This document shows, piece by piece, positions 54,503 through 63,046 of a stretch of DNA of 64,000 nucleotides. The translations under genes were made by a program, and so were the position numbers. The notes under the pieces are model-generated. The model searched no databases. It was not told the DNA's origin and saw only the letters and a program-made list of their open reading frames with translations. The stretch comes from Hominisplanchenecus murintestinalis (GTDB lineage Bacteria > Bacillota > Clostridia > Lachnospirales > Lachnospiraceae), in the NCBI GenBank assembly GCA_004793585.1, contig SRZB01000002.1, positions 1-64,000 on the forward strand, read 5' to 3'. The first letter of the stretch is position 1, and the number at the start of each line of letters is the position of its first letter.

Positions 54503-55289
54503 GATAACAGGTGTAAAAAAGACGTTCAATGCGGGCACGATCAATGAAAAAGCGGCTTTGAGAGGGCTAAACCTTACTTTGAATGAAGGAGATTTCGTAA
54601 CGGTTATCGGAGGAAACGGAGCCGGGAAATCTACAATGCTGAATGCGATTGCCGGCGTCTGGCCGGTGGATGAAGGAAGTATTTTTATTGATGATATCAA
54701 TGTGACGAAGCTGCCGGAGCATAAACGCGCGAGCTATCTGGGGCGTGTGTTCCAGGACCCCATGACAGGAACGGCGGCCAGCATGATGATAGAAGAGAAC
54801 CTGGCGCTTGCGGCGAGGAGAGGCGCGCGCAGGGGTCTTAGGCAGGGGATTACGAACAGTGAACGGGAAGAGTATAAGGAGCGGCTAAAAATTCTGGATT
54901 TAGGTCTGGAAGAACGTCTCACTTCCAAAGTCGGTCTGCTTTCCGGAGGACAGAGGCAGGCGCTGACGCTGCTTATGGCAACGCTGAAAAGACCGAAAGT
55001 GCTTTTGCTGGATGAACATACGGCGGCGCTCGATCCCAAAACGGCGGCAAAAGTGCTGGACGCTACAGACCGCATCGTGTCAAAGGATAATCTGACAACC
55101 ATCATGATTACCCACAATATGAAAGATGCGATTGTACACGGAAACCGACTCGTAATGATGTATGAGGGACGAATTATCTATGATGTGGCAGGCGAGGAGA
55201 AGAAAAGCCTGAAAGTTTCTGATTTGCTGGCAAAATTTGAGCAGGTCAGCGGCGGGGAATTTGCAAATGACAGGATGATACTTGCGTAA
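54495..55289 (+). CDS. ABC transporter ATP-binding protein (COG1101 type)
   Basis: A 264-residue ABC ATPase. Walker A is GGNGAGKST, the signature is LLSGGQRQALTLLMA, Walker B is VLLLDEHTAALD and the switch His is in ITHNMKDAI. It begins inside the 3' end of the permease gene with AGGAGG upstream. No binding-protein gene follows; the next promoter begins about 60 nt after its stop. Confidence 0.93.
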   Translation: MLKITGVKKTFNAGTINEKAALRGLNLTLNEGDFVTVIGGNGAGKSTMLNAIAGVWPVDEGSIFIDDINVTKLPEHKRASYLGRVFQDPMTGTAASMMIEENLALAARRGARRGLRQGITNSEREEYKERLKILDLGLEERLTSKVGLLSGGQRQALTLLMATLKRPKVLLLDEHTAALDPKTAAKVLDATDRIVSKDNLTTIMITHNMKDAIVHGNRLVMMYEGRIIYDVAGEEKKSLKVSDLLAKFEQVSGGEFANDRMILA

Positions 55290-55346
55290 ATTCGCCAATT
55301 TTTGTTAATTTTTATCAAATTATTGAAAAAAGTACATTCGGAATTG

Positions 55347-55375
55347 TTGAGAATGGATATATGTTGTGTTATAAT
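55347..55375 (+). promoter_or_regulatory. strong promoter of the nickel/CODH operon
   Basis: TTGAGA (55347-55352) and a perfect TATAAT (55370-55375) are 17 bp apart, with TGT giving an extended -10. Transcription would produce a leader of about 130 nt before the His-rich gene. Confidence 0.8.
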
Positions 55376-55506
55376 ACAGACATATAAGCAGATTTTGTTT
55401 GCTATATGTCCAAAAGTTAATGATACGATGCTATGAAAGGCTATAGCTGCAGATGTGAAAGCGCGGATTTATCGGCTTTCATGTTATTTTGTGTGAAAGG
55501 AGGTAG
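55376..55506 (+). promoter_or_regulatory. structured leader, candidate regulatory RNA
   Basis: The leader contains a hairpin from GACATATA to TATATGTC (55379-55410), a short open frame MIRCYERL (55420-55446), and the segment GGCTTTCATG (55474-55483). That segment can pair with ATGAAAG (55433-55439), with ATGTGAAAGC (55453-55462, 10 bp) or with TGTGAAAG (55492-55499), which abuts the AGGAGG ribosome binding site at 55498-55503. These pairings exclude one another, as in riboswitches and attenuators. I do not recognise a known riboswitch class. Confidence 0.5.
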
Positions 55507-55512
55507 ATGTCG

Positions 55513-55929
55513 ATGCACTTGGTAAAGGATGAAAATGGAAATGTATGCGCACATGCACACAGCCATACACATTCTCATACTCATGAAGGCGGACTGGAAC
55601 ACAGCCATCCCCACAACCATGAACACGGACACGAGAATGAGCATGACCACACGCACTCCCACGCAGACGGCTGCAGTCAGGAGTCCTGCGGGGAATGCCG
55701 GGGCTGCGGGCATGAACATTCAGAGGCATCTGATAAGAATGCGGCACTGCTGACTTATATGTATCAGCATAACCAGAGCCATGCTGCGGAACTTGACCAG
55801 ATGGCGGAAAAGCTTTTGAAGGAAGGGAACGATAAGGCTGCGGAACAGATACGCAAAGCAGTGGATGAGTTCCAGAAAGGAAATATGTATCTGAACCTGG
55901 CGCTTGCCGTGGTGAAAGACGGGCAGTAG
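55513..55929 (+). CDS. His-rich metal-binding protein (CooJ-like in composition)
   Basis: A 138-residue cytoplasmic protein. Residues 12-70 contain 18 histidines in HxHxH arrays (HSHTHSHTH, HSHPHNHEHGH, HDHTHSH) plus the cysteine cluster CSQESCGECRGC. Residues 75-138 form a predicted helical region (ELDQMAEKLLKEGNDKAAEQI) that could be a coiled coil. CooJ, a nickel-binding partner of CODH maturation, has similar parts in the opposite order. Being encoded directly before cooT and the CODH genes supports nickel storage or delivery; this is inference. ATG 55513 (9 nt from AGGAGG) is preferred over 55507 (3 nt). Confidence 0.72.
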   Translation: MHLVKDENGNVCAHAHSHTHSHTHEGGLEHSHPHNHEHGHENEHDHTHSHADGCSQESCGECRGCGHEHSEASDKNAALLTYMYQHNQSHAAELDQMAEKLLKEGNDKAAEQIRKAVDEFQKGNMYLNLALAVVKDGQ

Positions 55930-55941
55930 GAGGAATGACAG

Positions 55942-56133
55942 ATGTGTTTAGCTACAGTTTACAATAAAGCCCAGGAGCCTGACAGTGTGATTTTACAGTA
56001 TGTCAGCAAATTAGAGGTGGATGGTGAAAATATCACCCTGATTGATGTAATGGGTGAGCAGAAGACCATCCGGGGAAGCATCCGGTCTGTAGACCTGACC
56101 GGGGGATGTGTTGTAATTAACTGCGAAGAGTAA
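55942..56133 (+). CDS. cooT: CooT family nickel-binding protein
   Basis: A 63-residue protein that begins MCLATVY, the CooT signature in which Cys2 binds nickel. The remainder is a small beta fold (SKLEVDGENITLIDVMGEQKT ... SVDLTGGCVVINCEE). CooT dimers take part in nickel provision for CO dehydrogenase in Rhodospirillum rubrum. It lies 12 nt after the His-rich gene and 35 nt before metF, so it is part of the operon. Confidence 0.88.
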   Translation: MCLATVYNKAQEPDSVILQYVSKLEVDGENITLIDVMGEQKTIRGSIRSVDLTGGCVVINCEE

Positions 56134-56168
56134 GCAGTTAAAATAAAAAACATGGAGGTAGTTTAGCA

Positions 56169-57089
56169 ATGAAAAGATTATCGGAAATGATGAAAGAAAG
56201 ACAGTTGCTTTCTTTCGAGCTTTTTCCACCAAAAACAGACAAGGGAATGGAAAATCTCCCTGGAACAATCGGGAAGCTGTGCGAGTTTGAGCCAGAGTAT
56301 ATTTCCTGTACATACGGCGCCGGCGGCACAAACGTAGGAAAGAACCTGGATGTGTGTCAGATGATTAAAGAGGCAGGAACCACTCCGGTAACACATTTCA
56401 CATGCATCGGAAACACTCGTGAGGGAATCAAAGAGCAGCTTGAAAATTATCTGAAAAACGGCGTAGACCATATGCTGGCGCTTCGCGGCGACCTTCCGTT
56501 CGGATGGACAGGAACCGGCGGGGATTTCAAATATGCGACAGATCTGGTAGCTTTTGTGCGAAAAGAGTTTGGCGATAAATTTGAAATTGCAGTGGCAGGT
56601 TCCCCTGAGGGACATATCTCATGCCGCAGCCTGGATGCTGATGTGGCAGTTTTGAAACAGAAACAGGATAACGGCGCAGACTACATCATGACACAGCTCT
56701 GCTGGGATATGGAGCAGTTCAAGCGCTGGCAGGATAAGCTGGACAGAGCGGGTATTACGATGCCGGTTGACGTAGGTATCATGCCGATTCTTGACCAGGC
56801 AGCTACGATTAACATGGCGCTTTCACGTAATGCATGTGTAATGCCGCGTGCACTGTGCGAGCTGATTTCAAAATACTGGATTTTCCCGAATCCATTTGAT
56901 AAAGAGCCGTTTGACGCGGCGGTTGACCAGAAGAAAGCTGACTTCAAGAAGGCTGGTATTGAATACACAATTAAGCAGATTGATGAGTACCGTGCACTCG
57001 GAATTAATGGTATCCATCTGTATGCACTGAATAAGTGGAAAGACGTTACTGACATCATCAATGAGTCCGGTATCAAGACAATGGTTTAA
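56169..57089 (+). CDS. metF: methylenetetrahydrofolate reductase
   Basis: Reduces methylene-THF to methyl-THF, the last step of the methyl branch. The 306-residue flavin TIM barrel has LLSFELFPPKTDKGMENL, a conserved ISCTYGAGG and DHMLALRGDLP near residue 105. In many acetogens MetF is encoded directly after metV, a zinc-finger partner. No metV is next to it here, and its immediate upstream neighbour is cooT. Its place in this operon points to the Wood-Ljungdahl pathway rather than methionine synthesis. Confidence 0.94.
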   Translation: MKRLSEMMKERQLLSFELFPPKTDKGMENLPGTIGKLCEFEPEYISCTYGAGGTNVGKNLDVCQMIKEAGTTPVTHFTCIGNTREGIKEQLENYLKNGVDHMLALRGDLPFGWTGTGGDFKYATDLVAFVRKEFGDKFEIAVAGSPEGHISCRSLDADVAVLKQKQDNGADYIMTQLCWDMEQFKRWQDKLDRAGITMPVDVGIMPILDQAATINMALSRNACVMPRALCELISKYWIFPNPFDKEPFDAAVDQKKADFKKAGIEYTIKQIDEYRALGINGIHLYALNKWKDVTDIINESGIKTMV

Positions 57090-57123
57090 TTTACTGATAT
57101 TTCTTTAGAAGGAGCATGATTTT

Positions 57124-57894
57124 ATGTCATTTACTATAGCGGTAGCGGGAAAAGGCGGGGTCGGAAAGACAACGCTGTGCGGTCTGATGATTGACTATTT
57201 AAGCAGGAAAGGGAAAACACCGATTCTGGCCGTGGATGCAGATGCGAATGCGAATCTGAACGAAGTCCTCGGCGTGGACGTGGAGATGACTCTTGGTGAA
57301 ATCCGCGAGGAAGTGACCCGGGCAGAGATGAGCAAGGAAAATCCGATTCCCAAGGGTATGACAAAAGCAGATTATATGGAATTCATGTTCGGACGCTGTC
57401 TTTCTGAACAGGACGATTACGATTTACTTGTAATGGGACGCTCACAGGGGAAAGGTTGTTATTGTTTTGTGAACGGGCTTTTACAGAGCCAGCTGCAGAA
57501 ACTGGCGCCTCATTATCCGTATATTGTGGTAGATAATGAGGCGGGAATGGAGCATATCAGCCGTGGTATTCTGCCGAAAGTGGACACTTTTATACTGGTC
57601 AGCGATTGTTCCAGAAGAGGAGTTCAGGCGGTAGGACGCATCGCAGAACTGATAAAGGAATGTGATATGAAGCCGGATTCTGTCGGGCTGATTGTAAACC
57701 GTGCTCCAAACGGTGAATTAAATGAAGGAACCAGAGAAGAAATTGAAAAACAGGGGCTGCAGCTCTTGGGCATTGTGCCGCAGGATACGGATGTCTATGA
57801 ATATGACTGCGACGGAAAGCCTACGGTGGAACTGCCGGAGGAATCCCCTGTCAGGAAAGCTTTGTTTGAGATTTTAGACAGGCTTTTTGTATGA
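57124..57894 (+). CDS. cooC: CooC-type nickel-insertion ATPase (first copy)
   Basis: A 256-residue MinD-type ATPase that helps insert nickel into the CODH or ACS active site. The deviant Walker A is GKGGVGKTT (residues 9-17), and the CxC motif GCYC gives Cys112 and Cys114, the same spacing used for metal binding at the CooC dimer interface. DNEAGMEHISRG is the switch region. It lies between metF and cooS; a second CooC gene follows cooS, so each may serve a different enzyme. Confidence 0.92.
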   Translation: MSFTIAVAGKGGVGKTTLCGLMIDYLSRKGKTPILAVDADANANLNEVLGVDVEMTLGEIREEVTRAEMSKENPIPKGMTKADYMEFMFGRCLSEQDDYDLLVMGRSQGKGCYCFVNGLLQSQLQKLAPHYPYIVVDNEAGMEHISRGILPKVDTFILVSDCSRRGVQAVGRIAELIKECDMKPDSVGLIVNRAPNGELNEGTREEIEKQGLQLLGIVPQDTDVYEYDCDGKPTVELPEESPVRKALFEILDRLFV

Positions 57895-57898
57895 TACT

Positions 57899-57923
57899 AT
57901 CCCCTTGTTTCAGGCAGGGGGAT
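57899..57923 (+). other. hairpin between cooC and cooS
   Basis: ATCCCC (57899-57904) pairs with GGGGAT (57918-57923) in the 105-nt gap. No T-run follows. It may shape relative expression or processing within the operon. Confidence 0.45.
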
Positions 57924-57999
57924 TAAAAAGAAGTAAAAATATCCCGTGGGGGTGGATGCGGTAAGTCATCATACACCCGAAATAAAAAGGAGGTTTATA

Positions 58000-59892
58000 A
58001 TGGGAAATTTTAAATTGACAACGGTAGAAGAATTCGAAGCGGCTACCGAGAGATTGCTGGAGACTGGCAAGAAGGTTGGGGCAGATGGATGGCAGTACAG
58101 AGTTGCCAATCAGACTCCGCATTGTAAATTCGGCGAGCAGGGTGTCTGCTGTAGAATCTGTTCTATGGGACCGTGCCGTATCACGCCGAAGGCTCCGAGA
58201 GGAATCTGCGGATGCGACGTACATGGCATCGTTGCCAGAAATTACCTGAAATTCACAGCCGGCGGTTCTGCGACACATTCTGATCATGGACGTGAAATCT
58301 GTCATACACTGTACAATGCAAAGCCGGAAGGACCATATAAAGTAAAAGATCCTGAGAAGCTGATCCGCATTGCAAAAGAGTGGGGCGTGGAGACAGAAGG
58401 AAAAGATATCTATGACCTGGCTCATGAGATGGCTGTACGCGGTCTGGAGGAATACGGAAAAGTATTCGGACACCAGAATTTCTTAAAGAGAGCGCCGCAG
58501 CATACCCAGGAAATTTGGGAGAGAGAAGAAATCGCTCCGCGTGCAATTGACCGTGAGGTATCCTGTTCCTTACATATGACCCATATGGGATGTTCTTCCA
58601 AACCGGAAGCATTAATCAGGCAGTCCCTGCGTTCAGGTCTTTCTGATGGATGGGGCGGTTCTATGGCAGGAACAGAATTCTCTGACGTCCTGTTCGGTAC
58701 GCCGAAGCCGATTGAAACAGAAGCAAACCTCGGCGTTATGGAAAAAGAGAATGTAAATATCGTTGTTCACGGACATGACCCGTCATTGTCCGAGATGATT
58801 TGTGAATATGCAGACGATCCTGAGATGATTGCATATGCAAAATCAAAGGGAGCAAAGGGAATTACCGTTTCCGGTGTATGCTGTACTTCAAACGAAGTGG
58901 CTATGCGCCGCGGTATTCCGATGGCAGGAAACTTCCTGCAGCAGGAGAATGTCGTGCTGACGGGCGCATGTGAGGCGATTGTTGTTGACGTGCAGTGTAT
59001 TTTCCCGGCGCTTGGGCCTTTGAGTAAATGTTTCCACACAAAATTCATCACAACATCACCGATCGCGCAGATGCCGGATTCTGAGTTCATCAGATTCAAT
59101 GCGAAAACGGCAGACGAGAATGCAAAAGCTATCGTAAAGATGGCAATCGATAACTTTGAGAACAGAAATCCTGATCTCGTATATATTCCGGATCTAAAGC
59201 AGAAAGCGACTGTAGGCTATTCTGTAGAAGCTATCGTAAAGACCCTGGATGGAGTTACCAACTCACAGGTGGATGAGACAGGTACGACAAAACCATTGAT
59301 TGAGTGTATCACATCCGGTGTTATCCGCGGCGCGGTGGCTATGGTTGGATGTAATAACCCGAAAATCAGACCTGACCATGCGCATATCGAGCTGATGAAA
59401 AAGCTGATTGCAAATGATATCATCATTGTTGCTTCGGGATGTTCCGCACAGGCTGCTGCAAAGGCAGGACTGATGGATAAAGCTGCAAAAGATCTCTGCG
59501 GCGCAGGCTTAAAGAGGGTATGCGAGCTGGCTGACATTCCTCCGGTACTTCACATGGGTTCCTGCGTGGATATTTCCCGTATGATGGTACTGGTAGCAGA
59601 GCTGGCAAAGGATTCAGGACTGAATATCTCCCAGCTTCCTGTTGTAGGATGTGCGCCTGAATGGATGTCTGAGAAAGCAGTATCTATCGGTAACTATGTA
59701 GTAGCTACAGGCCTTGACACATTCCTTGGCGTAGACCCGTATGTATCAGGCTCCACGGAAGTAGCTGAACTGCTGACAGGCGGTATCAGGGAGTGGGTAG
59801 AAGCAGCTTACACGGTAGAGAAAGATATCGACAAATTAGGAGATGCCATGATTGCAAGAATCGAAGAGAAGAGAGAGGCTATCGGCATCTAA
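58000..59892 (+). CDS. acsA: anaerobic CO dehydrogenase catalytic subunit
   Basis: Interconverts CO2 and CO at a Ni-Fe-S C-cluster, feeding CO to AcsB. The 630-residue chain has the D- and B-cluster cysteines in FGEQGVCCRICSMGPCR and GICGC, and the histidine channel in HSDHGREICH. C-cluster ligands are visible as VHGHDPS, SGVCC, VDVQC, MVGCNN, ASGCSAQ and MGSCVD, with the acid-base Lys in PEWMSEKAVSIG. All key residues are present. The ATG at 58000 follows AGGAGG. It is flanked by two cooC genes and followed by acsB, as in acetogen clusters. cooS is an alternative gene name. Confidence 0.97.
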   Translation: MGNFKLTTVEEFEAATERLLETGKKVGADGWQYRVANQTPHCKFGEQGVCCRICSMGPCRITPKAPRGICGCDVHGIVARNYLKFTAGGSATHSDHGREICHTLYNAKPEGPYKVKDPEKLIRIAKEWGVETEGKDIYDLAHEMAVRGLEEYGKVFGHQNFLKRAPQHTQEIWEREEIAPRAIDREVSCSLHMTHMGCSSKPEALIRQSLRSGLSDGWGGSMAGTEFSDVLFGTPKPIETEANLGVMEKENVNIVVHGHDPSLSEMICEYADDPEMIAYAKSKGAKGITVSGVCCTSNEVAMRRGIPMAGNFLQQENVVLTGACEAIVVDVQCIFPALGPLSKCFHTKFITTSPIAQMPDSEFIRFNAKTADENAKAIVKMAIDNFENRNPDLVYIPDLKQKATVGYSVEAIVKTLDGVTNSQVDETGTTKPLIECITSGVIRGAVAMVGCNNPKIRPDHAHIELMKKLIANDIIIVASGCSAQAAAKAGLMDKAAKDLCGAGLKRVCELADIPPVLHMGSCVDISRMMVLVAELAKDSGLNISQLPVVGCAPEWMSEKAVSIGNYVVATGLDTFLGVDPYVSGSTEVAELLTGGIREWVEAAYTVEKDIDKLGDAMIARIEEKREAIGI

Positions 59893-59922
59893 GACAGAAA
59901 ACATGGTAAAGGATGAATCACT

Positions 59923-60693
59923 ATGAAGATTGCAGTAACCGGAAAGGGCGGCGTGGGTAAAACCACTTTTGCCGCCACACTGGCAAGATTATACGCAGAA
60001 GAAGGCAAGAATGTGCTTGCTGCAGACGTAGACCCGGACGCAAATCTGGGACTGGCACTGGGATTCCCGGAAGATTTGCTGGATTCTATCGTGCCGATTA
60101 CGAAAATGCGCAAGCTGGTGCAGGAACGTACAGGTGCGAACGACGACAACAAATTCTACAAAATTAACCCGAAAGTATCCGACATTCCGGATACCTATTC
60201 TAAGACATACAACGGTGTAAAACTATTGGTGCTTGGAACCGTGGATACGGCGGGAAGCGGCTGTGTATGTCCGGAGCATGTGATGCTGAAACGCATTATC
60301 AATCATCTGGTGCTGCGGAGCAGCGACGTGGTTATCCTCGATATGGAAGCCGGACTGGAACATCTGGGACGTGGCACAACGGACGGAATGGATCAGTTTG
60401 TGGTAGTCATAGAACCGGGAGCCAGAAGCATCCAGACATACAAGAACGTGAAGCGGCTGGCAGAAGGGCTGGGCGTAAAGCAAGTGCGTGTCGTAGCGAA
60501 TAAAGTACGGAATGAGGCGGATGAAGAGTTCATCAGCTCCAGGATTCCGGCAGAGGATTTACTGGGATTCATTCATTATAATGAAGAGGTCATTGACGCG
60601 GACCGCCAGGGCAAATCACCGTTTGACTTCAGCGAGAAAGCCGTCAGTGAAATTATAAAAATAAAAGAAAAAATCGATAAATCAAATAGCTGA
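59923..60693 (+). CDS. cooC: CooC-type nickel-insertion ATPase (second copy)
   Basis: A 256-residue MinD-type ATPase, distinct from the copy upstream of cooS. The P-loop is GKGGVGKTT (residues 8-16), and the CxC motif GCVC gives Cys114 and Cys116. DMEAGLEHLGRGT is the switch region. By position between cooS and acsB it may load nickel into the ACS A-cluster, as AcsF is thought to do; the division of work between the copies is inference. Confidence 0.92.
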   Translation: MKIAVTGKGGVGKTTFAATLARLYAEEGKNVLAADVDPDANLGLALGFPEDLLDSIVPITKMRKLVQERTGANDDNKFYKINPKVSDIPDTYSKTYNGVKLLVLGTVDTAGSGCVCPEHVMLKRIINHLVLRSSDVVILDMEAGLEHLGRGTTDGMDQFVVVIEPGARSIQTYKNVKRLAEGLGVKQVRVVANKVRNEADEEFISSRIPAEDLLGFIHYNEEVIDADRQGKSPFDFSEKAVSEIIKIKEKIDKSNS

Positions 60694-60709
60694 TTGGAGG
60701 TATTTAACA

Positions 60710-62833
60710 GTGACATTATTTGATGTTGTATTTAGTGGAAATGATACCGTATACGGTTTGACAGAGGGCGCAATCAATGGCGCGATTGAAAAACATGGCG
60801 CAGACAAAGCGATTGCTTTCCCAAATACCGCATACAGCCTGCCCTGCTACTATGGCGTAACAGGCACAAAGGTTGCAACGCTTGGCGAGCTGAAAGACGC
60901 CCTTGGCGTAGTGAAGAGCCTGATGACAAGAGAAAAGCGCCTGAATGACGCGTTTATGTCAGGCGTGGCTACTGCTTTGTGTGCGGAGTTCATCGAAGTG
61001 CTGAAGTATATGGACGGTGCAGTACCTTATGAGGAGCCGTGCTACGGGCATTTGGCAGATGCAGTTATCCGTGAGCTGGGCGTACCCCTTGTAACAGGAG
61101 ATATCCCAGGCGTGGCAGTTATCCTCGGCTCTGCCCCTACCGCACAGGAAGGCGTAGAACTGGTAAAAAGCTATCAGGCACAGGGTATCCTGGTAACATT
61201 GGTTGGCGGTATTATTGACCAGTGTGAAGAGATGGGCTACAAGACAGGCGCAAACGTACGCGTTATCCCTCTTGGAAAAGATGTTACAAGCGTAATCCAT
61301 GTAGTATCTGTTGCAGTCAGGGCAGCTCTGATTTTCGGCAACATCCAGCCAGGCGATGCAGCCGGTTTAATGAAATATACATTCGAGCGTGTTCCGGCAT
61401 TTGTTAATGCATTTGCACCGCTTGATCCGGTTATCGTTGCATGTGGCGCGGGCGCTATCGCGCTTGGATTCCCGGTTATCACAAATGAAGAGACTTTCCG
61501 TGTGCCGAAGAGTCTGATTGTACAGAAAGACGTTTCCAAATTTAATGCAACTTCTCTTGAAGCAAGAGATATTAAAATCAAGATTACGAATATTGATATC
61601 CCTGTGGCATTCGCTTCCGCATTCGAAGGAGAAATCATCCGCCGCGGCGACATGCAGGTAGAGTTTGACGGCTCCAGGGTAGACTGCTGTGAGCTGGTAC
61701 ATGCAAAAGAAGCCAGTGAGATTGAGGATCACAAGATTGAAGTTATCGGACCAGACATCGACGAGATGGAAGTAGGAAGCAAGAACAGCATCGCATACGT
61801 GGTAGAAGTAGCAGGAAAGAACATGCAGGCAGACTTCGAGCCGGTATTTGAGCGTAAATTCCATTCCTATCTGAACTGCATCGAGGGTGTGATGCATACC
61901 GGACAGCGTGATATGATCCGTATCCGTATCAGTAAAGATGCATTTGCGGCAGGATTCCGTGCAAAACACATCGGCGAAGTGCTCTATGCAAAAGTTAAGA
62001 GCGAATTCGCAGCCGTAGTAGATAAGTGCCAGGTTAAAATTTATACAGACCCGGCTGAGTGTACAAAGATTCGTCATGAAGTGGCAACACCAATGTTTGA
62101 CAAACGTGACGAGAGACTTATGACTCTGACAGATGAAGGCGTAGAAGTATACTACAGCTGTATCATGTGCCAGGCATTCTCACCGAGCCACGTATGTGTG
62201 GTTACACCGGAAAGACTTGGACTCTGCGGCGCTGTTTCATGGCTGGATGCAAAAGCAACCCATCAGCTTGATCCGGAAGGACCGTGCCAGGTAATCACAA
62301 AAGAGCGTATTATTGACGAGAGAATCGGCGAATACGAAGACGTTAATGAGGCTGTACGCAAATTCTCCCAGGGAGCTCTGGAAGATGTATCTCTGTATTC
62401 CATTATTGAGAAACCGATGACTTCCTGTGGATGCTTTGAGTGTATCTGCGGTATTGAGCCGCTTTCAAATGGCGTATGCATCGCTAACCGTGAGTACGCA
62501 GGCATGACACCAATTGGTATGACGTTCCCTGAACTGGCTTCTATGACAGGCGGCGGCGTTCAGACGCCGGGATTCATGGGACACGGAAAGCACTTCATTG
62601 CTTCCAAGAAGTTCATGAAGGCAGAAGGCGGTGTTGCCAGAATCGTATGGATGCCGAAAGATTTGAAAGATCAGGTAGCTGAGAGATTGAATGAGACGGC
62701 AAAAGAAATGTACGGTATTGAAAACTTTGTAGATATGATTGGCGATGAGACGGTAGCGGAAGATCCCGAAACATTGCTGGCATTCTTAGAGGAAAAAGGA
62801 CATCCGGCTTTAAGTATGGAACCAATGATGTAA
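60710..62833 (+). CDS. acsB: acetyl-CoA synthase (CODH/ACS subunit beta)
   Basis: Joins CO, the methyl group of the corrinoid protein and CoA into acetyl-CoA at the Ni-Ni-[4Fe-4S] A-cluster. The 707-residue chain has the CODH-binding N-terminal domain (PNTAYSLPCYYGVTG) and the A-cluster cysteines in SCIMCQAFSPSHVC plus RLGLCGAVSW (about residues 483-506) and the CGC motif in MTSCGCFECICG (about 573-575) for the distal nickel. A GTG start follows GGAGG. It is the last gene before a 281-nt structured gap. Confidence 0.97.
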   Translation: MTLFDVVFSGNDTVYGLTEGAINGAIEKHGADKAIAFPNTAYSLPCYYGVTGTKVATLGELKDALGVVKSLMTREKRLNDAFMSGVATALCAEFIEVLKYMDGAVPYEEPCYGHLADAVIRELGVPLVTGDIPGVAVILGSAPTAQEGVELVKSYQAQGILVTLVGGIIDQCEEMGYKTGANVRVIPLGKDVTSVIHVVSVAVRAALIFGNIQPGDAAGLMKYTFERVPAFVNAFAPLDPVIVACGAGAIALGFPVITNEETFRVPKSLIVQKDVSKFNATSLEARDIKIKITNIDIPVAFASAFEGEIIRRGDMQVEFDGSRVDCCELVHAKEASEIEDHKIEVIGPDIDEMEVGSKNSIAYVVEVAGKNMQADFEPVFERKFHSYLNCIEGVMHTGQRDMIRIRISKDAFAAGFRAKHIGEVLYAKVKSEFAAVVDKCQVKIYTDPAECTKIRHEVATPMFDKRDERLMTLTDEGVEVYYSCIMCQAFSPSHVCVVTPERLGLCGAVSWLDAKATHQLDPEGPCQVITKERIIDERIGEYEDVNEAVRKFSQGALEDVSLYSIIEKPMTSCGCFECICGIEPLSNGVCIANREYAGMTPIGMTFPELASMTGGGVQTPGFMGHGKHFIASKKFMKAEGGVARIVWMPKDLKDQVAERLNETAKEMYGIENFVDMIGDETVAEDPETLLAFLEEKGHPALSMEPMM

Positions 62834-62961
62834 AACCGAGAAAAGAAATCAGGCGACGCCGCAGGCGGCATTTGATTTCACCGAGGTTTTAACTCAAGAC
62901 ATCCCAGGCAGCGTAAGCTGCCGCGGATGCAGAGCAGACGCAAAAGAGGGAGGTCTTGAGT
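62832..62961 (+). other. two nested palindromic structures between acsB and acsD
   Basis: The first has AAAACC (62832-62837)/GGTTTT (62885-62890), GAAATCA (62845-62851)/TGATTTC (62873-62879) and GCCGC/GCGGC (62858-62869). The second has ACTCAAGAC (62892-62900)/GTCTTGAGT (62953-62961), TCCC/GGGA and the inner hairpin GGCAGC-GTAA-GCTGCC. Neither ends in a T-run. Possible roles are an mRNA 3' stabiliser, a repeat family or a small RNA. Confidence 0.6.
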
Positions 62962-63017
62962 CTACCTTTTGAGGAGCTACAATAAATTTTTCTATGTACT
63001 TTTTTTAATACACATCT

Positions 63018-63045
63018 GAAAAAGCCCCATACCCAAGGCTTTTTC
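63018..63045 (+). terminator. terminator-like hairpin upstream of acsD
   Basis: GAAAAAGCC (63018-63026) and GGCTTTTTC (63037-63045) are perfect inverse complements around a 10-nt loop; the T5 lies within the 3' arm. Confidence 0.7.
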
Positions 63046-63046
63046 A

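Noticed and set aside
55376-55506. Assignment of the leader to the NiCo (czcD) riboswitch
   Set aside because: The GC-rich four-way junction expected for that class is not visible; the leader is AU-rich with different pairing.
55550-55680. Repetitive CAC/CAT-rich DNA resembling a repeat array
   Set aside because: The repetition comes from histidine codons in the His-rich protein; spacing is irregular and there are no spacers, so it is not CRISPR.
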